Source of the DNA: Alphaproteobacteria bacterium
GTDB taxonomy: Bacteria > Pseudomonadota > Alphaproteobacteria > Micropepsales > Micropepsaceae
DNA length: 64,000 nt
Direction of reading: 5' to 3'
Assembly: GCA_017308475.1 (NCBI GenBank)
Contig: JAFKEU010000005.1
Coordinates: 62,001 to 126,000, forward strand
Position numbers and translations under genes: made by a program. Under the pieces are notes generated by a model. The model was given only the letters and a program-made list of their open reading frames with translations. It was not told where the DNA came from and made no database searches. This document shows positions 55,623 through 62,524 of this stretch, piece after piece; positions within the stretch are counted from its first letter, which is position 1, and every line of letters starts with the position of its first letter.

Positions 55623-56804
55623 TCAGTCGAGCGCATAGACCAGCGCTTTCAGATACGCGCTTTCGGGCAGCATGGGATGCACCGGATGATCCGGCCCCGC
55701 GCCGGCCTGGCGGATCAGCGCCGCGCGGCGGCCGGTGCGCAAAAGACCCGCCGCGCATTCCAGCGCGAAGCGATCGGCTGAAATATTGTGCGAGCAGGAT
55801 GCCAGCAGAAGGATACCGCCTTCGGCCGTCACCCGCGCCGCCATGCGCGCAAGCTTGCGATAGGCGCGCGCGCCGGCTTCCAGATCCTTTTTCGATTTCA
55901 CGAAGGGCGGCGGATCGGCAACCACGATGTCGAAGGTCTCGCCGCTTGCCGAAAGACGCTCCAGCTCCTCGAACACGTCGGCCTTCACCGCCTTGACCGT
56001 CACGGCATTGGCGCGTGCGCTCTCTTCGGCCAGTGCCAGCGCGGGTGCCGAGGAATCCAGGCAGATCACTTCCCTGGCGCCCGCTTTGGCCGCCAGGATG
56101 CCGAAGCCGCCGGCATAGGAAAATGCGTCCAGCACGCTCTTGCCCCTGGCCAGCGACGCGATGAAGGCCCGGTTGTCGCGCTGGTCGTAATACCAGCCGG
56201 TCTTCTGGCCCTCCGCCAGGTCGGCGAAATAGCGCGCGCCATTCTCTTCCAGCTGGATGCGGCGGCCCTCGCCCTTGACCACGCGCACCTGTGTTTCCAG
56301 CCCTTCGAGGGCGCGCGTGGGTGCGTCACCGCGAAGGATGACCGTGCGTGGGCCGATCAGCCGATCCAGCGCGGACATAATCGCATCCGTCTGCCGCTCC
56401 ATGCCCGCGGTACCGGACTGTACCGACAGCGTATCGTCGAAGCGGTCGATCACAAGGCCCGGCAAGCCGTCACCTTCGGCATGGCAGAGACGGTAGAAAG
56501 GCCGCGCATGGAAACGCTCGCGCAAGGCCAGGGCGCGGCCAAGGCGCGCGGCAAAAAAATCGGCGTCGATGACGGCATCGCATTCGCCCGACAGAAGGCG
56601 CACCGCGATCAGGCTTTTTGGGTTGAAATAACCCGTGCCGAAGGCCTGCCCGTCATCGCCGCGCACATTGACGATGGCGCCCGGCGCGATGGCTTTGGCG
56701 GCGTCGTCCATGCGGATCTCGTTGGAGAAGATCCAGGGCGACCCGGCGCGAGCCCTTTTGCCGTTCTGGTGTCCTTTGGGAAGGATGATGGTCTTGCGTG
56801 ACAT
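55623..56804 (-). CDS. rlmI: Class I SAM-dependent rRNA methyltransferase (RlmI-like)
   Basis: A 393-residue 23S rRNA m5C methyltransferase. An N-terminal PUA domain (residues about 8-85) is followed by the catalytic domain. The SAM loop reads VLDAFSYAGGFGILAAKAG, the Pro-rich motif VADPPPFVKSKKDLEAG, and the active-site Cys is in LASCSHN. The start is ATG 56804, giving MSRKTIILPKGHQ. Confidence 0.87.
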   Translation of the reverse strand: MSRKTIILPKGHQNGKRARAGSPWIFSNEIRMDDAAKAIAPGAIVNVRGDDGQAFGTGYFNPKSLIAVRLLSGECDAVIDADFFAARLGRALALRERFHARPFYRLCHAEGDGLPGLVIDRFDDTLSVQSGTAGMERQTDAIMSALDRLIGPRTVILRGDAPTRALEGLETQVRVVKGEGRRIQLEENGARYFADLAEGQKTGWYYDQRDNRAFIASLARGKSVLDAFSYAGGFGILAAKAGAREVICLDSSAPALALAEESARANAVTVKAVKADVFEELERLSASGETFDIVVADPPPFVKSKKDLEAGARAYRKLARMAARVTAEGGILLLASCSHNISADRFALECAAGLLRTGRRAALIRQAGAGPDHPVHPMLPESAYLKALVYALD

Positions 56805-56897
56805 GTCCTGATGCGCCCTCCGGCCGCGCTGTCTAGCGCCCCCTTGCACAAGCGTCCATCCGGTCATTAGATGCAAGCCTGTTTCAGGGAGAATGCC

Positions 56898-57197
56898 ATG
56901 GCTGTGGACGGCAAGTGGGAGATCATCATCAATTCGCCGATGGGCGCGCAGAAGGCCACGCTGGAACTGGCCAGCAGCGGCGCCAGCCTGAGTGGCACCC
57001 AGACCGCCGCACAGGGCTCGGGTCCCCTGGAAAATGGCAAGGTCGACGGCAACGCCGTCAGCTGGTCGGCCAAAATCAGCTCGCCCATGCCGCTGACGCT
57101 GGACTTCTCCGGCGCGGTGGAGGGCGACAAAATGTCCGGCAGCGTCAAGGCCGGGGCATTCGGCTCATTTCCCTTCACCGGCAACCGCGTCGCCTGA
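56898..57197 (+). CDS. Small conserved beta-rich protein
   Basis: A 99-residue protein, MAVDGKWEIIINSPMGAQ onwards, with alternating polar/hydrophobic strands and repeated G-x-x-x-G turns, suggestive of a beta-barrel or sandwich. GGGAGAATGCC precedes ATG 56898; an ATG at 56871 would add nine residues. Function unknown. No signal peptide. It lies upstream of the psd leader repeats. Confidence 0.6.
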   Translation: MAVDGKWEIIINSPMGAQKATLELASSGASLSGTQTAAQGSGPLENGKVDGNAVSWSAKISSPMPLTLDFSGAVEGDKMSGSVKAGAFGSFPFTGNRVA

Positions 57198-57284
57198 TAA
57201 GCTTGGGGCGCTAACTGATGGGCAGCCGCCGGCGCGCGGGCAGCGTGGCCGGGTTTGGCTGCCCTTTCGCTTTTGGAGCCGCAA

Positions 57285-57374
57285 TTGCACCTGCCGATCC
57301 ACCGCGAGGGCTATCCGTTCATCGCAGAAGCGTCCGCGCGAGCGGGAGCGACCTTAAAAGGAAGCCCGTTGTGA
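57285..57374 (+). CDS. Psd leader mini-ORF 1 (29 codons)
   Basis: TTG start with a GGAG nine bases upstream; encodes LHLPIHREGYPFIAEASARA and nine further residues (GATLKGSPL). The first 14 residues resemble the N-terminus of Psd. The stop TGA overlaps the next GTG (GTGA at 57371-57374), the geometry of translational coupling. It is generated by an 86-bp tandem duplication. Whether it is translated is unknown. Confidence 0.35.
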   Translation: MHLPIHREGYPFIAEASARAGATLKGSPL

Positions 57375-57456
57375 CCTTGCCGAATCACCGCGAGGGCTAT
57401 CCGTTCATCGCAGAAGCGTCCGCGCGAGCGGGAGCGACCTTAAAAGGAAGCTTGCT
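57285..57456. repeat. 86-bp tandem duplication in the psd leader
   Basis: Copies begin at 57285 and 57371, and a third partial copy (about 40 bases) is the start of psd at 57457. A 66-bp block (57300-57365) is identical to 57386-57451. Each copy carries an AAAAGGAAG ribosome-binding site near its end, placed for the next start codon. The period of 86 is not a multiple of three, so each copy shifts frame. Confidence 0.9.
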
Positions 57457-57460
57457 GTGA
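57371..57460 (+). CDS. Psd leader mini-ORF 2 (29 codons)
   Basis: GTG start preceded by AAAAGGAAG at a good distance; encodes VTLPNHREGYPFIAEASARA then GATLKGSLL. It nearly equals mini-ORF 1 and shares the N-terminal sequence VTLP.HREGYPFIA with Psd. Its stop overlaps the psd GTG (GTGA at 57457-57460). It is a candidate coupling or regulatory peptide; alternatively a relic of duplication. Confidence 0.4.
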   Translation: MTLPNHREGYPFIAEASARAGATLKGSLL

Positions 57461-58107
57461 CCTTGCCCATTCACCGCGAGGGCTATCCGTTTATCGCACT
57501 CTTCGCGGCTGTGAATCTTCTCGCCTTCCTGTTCGCCGCCTGGCTGGGCTGGGTGCTGCTGCCGGTGACGGTCTGGTGCGTGGCTTTCTTCCGCGATCCG
57601 GAACGGCACGCGCCCGAGGGCGATGACCTGATCATCTGTCCCGCCGACGGCAGGCTGCTGCCCATCGTCGAGGCGGTGCCGCCCGCCGAACTGGGGCTGG
57701 GCGAAGAGCCGCGCCCGCGCCTGTCGGTGTTCATGAATGTCTTCAATGTGCATGTGAACCGCAATCCGGTGTCGGGCAGCGTGGTGGCGCAAGCCTATCG
57801 CCCGGGCAGGTTCTTCAATGCCAGTTTTGACAAGGCCTCCATCCATAACGAGCGCATGTCCATCCGCCTGCGCCCCGACGGCCGGGGCGAGACCCACGAC
57901 CTGGCAGTGGTGCAGATCGCCGGCCTGGTGGCGCGGCGCATCGTCTGCGACCTGACCAAGGGCCAGGGGGTGCTAAGGGGCGCCCGATTTGGCATTATCC
58001 GCTTTGGCAGCCGGGTGGACGTCTTCCTGCCGCAAGGCACCGAGATCCTGGCCGGGCCAGGCAGCAGGGTCCGGGCGGGCGAAACGGTTCTGGCCCGCTT
58101 TGTCTGA
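57457..58107 (+). CDS. psd: Phosphatidylserine decarboxylase proenzyme
   Basis: A 216-residue membrane proenzyme making phosphatidylethanolamine. An N-terminal hydrophobic segment (residues 12-40) anchors it. The self-cleavage Gly-Ser is in RFGSRVDVFLP near the C-terminus, yielding the pyruvoyl chain, as in the short bacterial Psd class. The GTG start is preceded by AAAAGGAAG. Residues 1-14 are repeated in the two upstream mini-ORFs. pssA follows 13 bases later. Confidence 0.93.
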   Translation: MTLPIHREGYPFIALFAAVNLLAFLFAAWLGWVLLPVTVWCVAFFRDPERHAPEGDDLIICPADGRLLPIVEAVPPAELGLGEEPRPRLSVFMNVFNVHVNRNPVSGSVVAQAYRPGRFFNASFDKASIHNERMSIRLRPDGRGETHDLAVVQIAGLVARRIVCDLTKGQGVLRGARFGIIRFGSRVDVFLPQGTEILAGPGSRVRAGETVLARFV

Positions 58108-58120
58108 AGAAGGATTATCG

Positions 58121-58927
58121 TTGGATAAACCGGATCGCATCTCCCGCCGCAAGCGCGCCCGCCAGATCGTGGCCGCGCGCCTGGAACGGCTGGAAGACTT
58201 GTCCATCGGCAAGCTGATCCCCAGCTCCCTCACGCTGCTGGCACTGGCCAGCGGCACCACCGCCATCCGCTTCGCGCTGGACGGAAATTGGACCGTCGCG
58301 GTTGCCTTCGTGGTGGCGGCGATGATCCTGGACATGCTGGACGGGCGCGCCGCACGGCTTCTGGGCGCCGACAGCCGTTTCGGCGCGCAACTGGACAGCC
58401 TGGCCGATCTGGTCAGTTTCGGCGTGGCGCCCGGCGTGATCATGTACATGTGGAGCCTGGAGCGGATGGGCGACGCCGGCTGGATCGCCGCGCTGATCTT
58501 CTGCGCCGCCAGTGCGGTGCGCCTGGCGCGCTTCAATGTGGAAAGCGTGCGCGACGAAGGCGCCACCAAGGGCAATCCCTATTTCACCGGCCTTCCCACG
58601 CCGGCGGCGGCCTGCATGATGCTGCTGCCGCTGCTGCTGTGGTTCCAGTGGCACAGCGATATGGTGCGCCAGCCTTGGTTTTCCACGGTGATGGTGGCTG
58701 TCACTTCTGCGCTGATGGTCTCGCGCCTGCCCACGCCGTCGATCAAATACATGAAGCTGCAGCGCCAGCATCGCGCGCTGGCGGCCATCGTCTCCGCAGG
58801 GCTGGCGGTGCTTCTGGTTCTGTGGCCATGGGCAACGCTGAGCGCGGGCCTGATCATCTATGTGGCGTCGATCCCGTTCGCGGTCTTCGCCCATCATCCC
58901 CGCTACGCCACGCGCACCGGCAATTGA
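58121..58927 (+). CDS. pssA: CDP-diacylglycerol-serine O-phosphatidyltransferase
   Basis: A 268-residue multi-pass membrane enzyme making phosphatidylserine, the substrate of Psd. The CDP-alcohol phosphotransferase motif is complete: LDMLDGRAARLLGADSRFG followed by AQLDSLADLVSFG. TTG 58121 is chosen as start, with GAAGAAGGA upstream and a charged N-terminus MDKPDRISRRKRARQ. Order psd-pssA gives a phosphatidylethanolamine operon. Confidence 0.93.
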   Translation: MDKPDRISRRKRARQIVAARLERLEDLSIGKLIPSSLTLLALASGTTAIRFALDGNWTVAVAFVVAAMILDMLDGRAARLLGADSRFGAQLDSLADLVSFGVAPGVIMYMWSLERMGDAGWIAALIFCAASAVRLARFNVESVRDEGATKGNPYFTGLPTPAAACMMLLPLLLWFQWHSDMVRQPWFSTVMVAVTSALMVSRLPTPSIKYMKLQRQHRALAAIVSAGLAVLLVLWPWATLSAGLIIYVASIPFAVFAHHPRYATRTGN

Positions 58928-58960
58928 GGCCGGCCGACTGCGCGCAAAGCCGGTCCGCGA

Positions 58961-59629
58961 TTATCTGGGGCCGAAGCCCGGCCGGGCCGGCGGGGCCATT
59001 CCACCCATCCGCCGGGGCCGGAAAGGCCCGGCATGCGAAGGGTTGTACTGGAAGCTCTGGCGGTAATCATTGTAGGTCGGCCCGTTCAGCCGGTCCGGAG
59101 CATAGCCATAGCCGTAGCCATATCCGGAATCGGCGGCTCCGACGCCCACGCCGCCGTTCCAGCCACGCTGGTCGATGGTAAGGCCGTATTCTTCGCCATA
59201 GCCCCCACGCGGCGGACCATAGCCGGCTGGACCGGGGCCATGGCCGCCGTCCGGCGGCAGTCCGTAGCCGTCATCGGTAGCCGGGCGCCATTCGCCACGC
59301 CATTCGCCGCGCCACTCGCCCTGCCATTGCCCACGCCACACGCCGTGCCACACGCCGTGCCATTCGCCGTGCCATTCGTCCATGCGCACCGGCGCCGCCG
59401 ACCGATAGTCGTAGAACCCTTCCGCATGGGCCGTGACAGGCGCCCGGCGCCGGGCATGGCGCTCGACATGCACTCTCTTGAAATGGTGCTTCGGCTCTGC
59501 CTTGCCCTGGGGCTTTGCGCAGTCGCACGGGCCGGCCTTTTGGGCGGCCATGGCGGGTGTGCCCGCAGGGATCGCGACAGCCGTTGCAGCTGCCAGCATC
59601 ATGCCGACGATGACAATTCGAGCCTTCAC
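58961..59629 (-). CDS. Secreted Trp-Gly tetrapeptide-repeat protein
   Basis: A 222-residue exported protein from GTG 59629 (GAGGGAGAG upstream) with a signal peptide (VGMMLAAATAVAIPAGTPAMA). The middle holds eight W-x-G-x units in a row (EWHGEWHGVWHGVWRGQWQG and on). The tail is Gly/Tyr/Pro-rich (YGYGYGYAP). It is likely disordered or surface-associated; function unknown. It is convergent with pssA. Confidence 0.6.
   Translation of the reverse strand: MKARIVIVGMMLAAATAVAIPAGTPAMAAQKAGPCDCAKPQGKAEPKHHFKRVHVERHARRRAPVTAHAEGFYDYRSAAPVRMDEWHGEWHGVWHGVWRGQWQGEWRGEWRGEWRPATDDGYGLPPDGGHGPGPAGYGPPRGGYGEEYGLTIDQRGWNGGVGVGAADSGYGYGYGYAPDRLNGPTYNDYRQSFQYNPSHAGPFRPRRMGGMAPPARPGFGPR
59285..59382. repeat. 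12-bp tandem repeats encoding Trp-x-Gly-x
   Basis: Approximately eight imperfect 12-bp units (CATTCGCCGTGC-like on the plus strand) encode the tetrapeptide run in the minus-strand gene. Such arrays can change copy number by slippage. Confidence 0.7.
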
Positions 59630-59823
59630 CACACTCTCCCTCGTGACCAATGCATACCGGAGCATGCGAAGCGCGTGTACCGAGATGATACGTTCTAATA
59701 TGGCACAGGTTGGAAGGGGAGTTTTGAGTAAGGCTTTGGTTAACCTGCCGGGGCGCGCGAAAGTTCCCGCAAAGCCCCTCTTAAGATTTCTTGGGCACAC
59801 TGGCCCCGGCAAGCGGGGACTTC

Positions 59824-61257
59824 ATGCATTCAGCCAGCCCTATCTGGGCGCCAGATTCCGACGCCGCGGCCGAGCGCGAGGATCGAGTCGCCTGGGCACT
59901 GCTGCGTGGCGTGGTGGAACATCTGCGCGGCAACCGGCCGGCGGTGCCGATCCTGGCGCTGGCGGTCTGCGTGATCTTTTCACAGTGGGTCGCCTGGCCG
60001 GTGCTGGCGCTATGCTATGCGCAGATCATGCTTGGCTTCATCCCGCACGCCATTGTGCTCAAGCGTTTCCCCGCCGGCCCGATGCCAAGGCATGGGGCGC
60101 GGCGCTGGACGCGCCTGGTCGTCATCGCGAACCTGTTCTTCATCGCCAATTGGGCGACAATCGGCTGGTATCTGTGGGTGCCCGGCGCGCCGGTCAGCCA
60201 CATCCTGATCGAGCTTCTGCTGGCTGCGGTGATGGCCGTCCATGCCACAGCGACCGCCGCCTGCCGCGCCCTCGCCCGGCCGGCGCTTCTGCTCTACCTG
60301 ATCGCCGTTGTGCTGCCGCCGTTGCAGGGCATGGATTCGCCCAGCGTCTATCTGGCGGTGGTGTCGCCCTTCTTTGTCGCCTTCATCGGCCTGGTCGCGC
60401 GGCAGAGCTATCTGCGGGCGCGAGCCGCCATCCTGGCGCAGGAAGAACGCAACACGCTTCTGGCCGAAGTGGTGATGGCCAAGCTGGAATCGGATCGCGG
60501 GCGCGACCAGGCGGAAGCCGCCAGCCTGGCCAAGTCGCAATTCCTGGCCAACATGAGCCATGAACTGCGCACGCCGCTGAATGCCATTCTGGGCTTTTCC
60601 GAGCTCATCTCCAGCCGCATGTTCGAGAAGGATGCCGAGCGGGTGCATGAATATGCCACCCTGATCAACAGTTCCGGACGGCACCTTCTGGCCCTGATCA
60701 ACGACATTCTGGACCTGGCCAAGATCGAGGCGGGCCGCTGGAAGCTGGAGGAGACCGAGGTCGATTTGCACAACCTGACGGATGACGCGCTGCAACTGGT
60801 GACCTGGCGCGCCAAGGACAATGGCGCCCGGCTTGAAAACCTGATCGATGCCGGAACGCCGCGGATTCGCGCCGACGAGCGCGCGATCAAGCAGATCCTG
60901 CTCAACCTTCTGTCCAATGCTGTCAAGTTCACGCCCGCGCATGGCCGCGTCGGGGCCTTTGCCCGGCTGACCAGTGACGGCGCGCTGGTGTTCGGGGTGG
61001 AGGATACCGGCGTCGGAATCGCGCCCGGTGACATCTCCCAGGTGTTCGACACATTCGGCCAGGGCAAGCACGACATCAAGCTGGCCGACAGGGGCACGGG
61101 GCTGGGACTGGCCATCGTCAAGGGCCTTGCACAAGCCCATGGCGGCGATGTCTCGCTGGAAAGCCAGGTGGGCAAGGGCACCAGGGTCAGCGTGCTGATG
61201 CCGGCCAAGCGCGTGCTGGCGTTGCCGCAATTGCAGAGCATCGCCCGCGCCGGCTAG
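59824..61257 (+). CDS. Membrane sensor histidine kinase (PleC/DivJ-like core)
   Basis: A 477-residue kinase. About six N-terminal transmembrane helices (residues 35-200) lack a recognised sensor domain. A coiled segment then leads to the H-box SHELRTPLNAILGFSELI and the N, G1 and G2 motifs LLNLLSNAVKFTP, EDTGVGIAPGD and GTGLGLAIV. The core resembles PleC/DivJ-type alphaproteobacterial kinases. No response regulator is adjacent. ATG 59824 follows a GGGGA; ATG 59791 is possible. Confidence 0.85.
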   Translation: MHSASPIWAPDSDAAAEREDRVAWALLRGVVEHLRGNRPAVPILALAVCVIFSQWVAWPVLALCYAQIMLGFIPHAIVLKRFPAGPMPRHGARRWTRLVVIANLFFIANWATIGWYLWVPGAPVSHILIELLLAAVMAVHATATAACRALARPALLLYLIAVVLPPLQGMDSPSVYLAVVSPFFVAFIGLVARQSYLRARAAILAQEERNTLLAEVVMAKLESDRGRDQAEAASLAKSQFLANMSHELRTPLNAILGFSELISSRMFEKDAERVHEYATLINSSGRHLLALINDILDLAKIEAGRWKLEETEVDLHNLTDDALQLVTWRAKDNGARLENLIDAGTPRIRADERAIKQILLNLLSNAVKFTPAHGRVGAFARLTSDGALVFGVEDTGVGIAPGDISQVFDTFGQGKHDIKLADRGTGLGLAIVKGLAQAHGGDVSLESQVGKGTRVSVLMPAKRVLALPQLQSIARAG

Positions 61258-61283
61258 GCCGCCGCGCCGACCCAATTGCGACG

Positions 61284-62363
61284 CTAGGCGGTCTTGCGCA
61301 CCGCGCTGGACCCATGAGTCAGCGCATGGACGAAACCCAGCTTCTCGATCACCGTGGGCGACAGCACGAAGGGATAAAGGTCGATCTGTCCCATGCTGCG
61401 GTTCAGGCTGTTGGTGGCGAATTCGATGGGCAGCCAGGTGTCGATCAGCCGGTCCATGCGACGGGCCCGATAGGGATCGAAATCGATCTCCGCCGCCAGC
61501 GCCCCGCGGGCGCGCCGCGGCCTCACCTTCAGACCGAAGGCGCCCGCCGTCTCCAGCGTGTCGATGATGTGCAGGTAATGCGCCCAGGTCTCGGCGAAAT
61601 CCTCCCAGGGATGGCTGGCGGCGTAGGCGCTGACATAGTCATTCTGCCAGCCGGCGGGCGCGCCATTGGCATAGTGGTTCTGTAGCGCCGCGCCATAGTC
61701 GGCACGGTCGTCGCCGAACAGCTTGCGGAAGGCATCCAGCCAGCCGGGGCGGCTGGCCACCCGCCGGTCCCAGAAATAATGCCCGCTCTCGTGCCGGAAA
61801 TGACCCAAGAGGGTGCGATAGGGCTCGCCCATCTCGCTGCGCACGCGCTCGCGTACCGCGTCGTCGGCCTCCTTCAGCGCCAGGGTGATCAGGCCATTGT
61901 CGTGGCCGGTCATGACCTCCTCGGCATGGGATTCAGACGGATCGGCCAGGAAATCGAAGGCCAAACCATGTTCGGGATCGTCCGTGCGGCTGTGCATTGG
62001 CAGATCCAGCCGCAACAGGGAATAGAAGAGCCTGTGCTTGGCGATCTCGAACTTGGCCCACAGGGCAAGGTTGCCCGCCACCGCCAGGTCCGGGATGACG
62101 CGGTTGTGACGGCAGGCGGCGCAATAGCCGGTCTCGTCATCTGCGGGCACCATCCAGTTGCATACCCCGAACTGGTAATTCCGGCAGAAATTGTAGGCCC
62201 TGCCGGGGGCCGCCAGCACCCGCCAGCCGCCGCCATCCAACGGGTCTAGTGCGGAAATCTCCGTCAGGTCAGGTAGATAGCCCAAGGCCCGGCCGCAGTT
62301 TTCGCAGCGTATATTCTCGAAATAGAGGAGCTGTCCGCACCCCTGACAGCTGAACAATTTCAT
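61284..62363 (-). CDS. Zinc-binding metallopeptidase-like protein
   Basis: A 359-residue protein. It starts with a zinc ribbon (CQGCGQLLYFENIRCENCG) and a second Cys set (CRNYQFGVCNWM … GYCAACRHN), then a peptidase core HFRHESGHYFWDR, an HExGH-like zinc site. This matches the poorly studied putative zinc-binding metallopeptidase family. The family often clusters with transglutaminase, DUF2126, alpha-E and ATP-grasp genes; the transglutaminase gene is divergent at 62525. Confidence 0.8.
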   Translation of the reverse strand: MKLFSCQGCGQLLYFENIRCENCGRALGYLPDLTEISALDPLDGGGWRVLAAPGRAYNFCRNYQFGVCNWMVPADDETGYCAACRHNRVIPDLAVAGNLALWAKFEIAKHRLFYSLLRLDLPMHSRTDDPEHGLAFDFLADPSESHAEEVMTGHDNGLITLALKEADDAVRERVRSEMGEPYRTLLGHFRHESGHYFWDRRVASRPGWLDAFRKLFGDDRADYGAALQNHYANGAPAGWQNDYVSAYAASHPWEDFAETWAHYLHIIDTLETAGAFGLKVRPRRARGALAAEIDFDPYRARRMDRLIDTWLPIEFATNSLNRSMGQIDLYPFVLSPTVIEKLGFVHALTHGSSAVRKTA

Positions 62364-62524
62364 CGCCCGCTCCTCTCGAAGGGGAACGCCCGCTTTGAGG
62401 GCCCGTTCCGCCTGCGTTGCATGGTCGCGCCGAGGGTCTAGGGTGCAATACGTCAGTGTGTGGAACCTATTTCGCACTTGCGGCATACTTTCAGACAATA
62501 CGGGCAAGAAACACGGGTTCCCCG

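Noticed and set aside
57218..57460. 80-codon frame reading through both psd leader copies
   Set aside because: It reads the first copy out of the frame shared with psd; the repeated 29-codon frames with start/stop overlaps explain the region better.
59690..59700. Irr-box half site GTTCTAAT upstream of the Trp-Gly repeat gene and kinase
   Set aside because: Only one arm; no matching TTAGAA at the right spacing.
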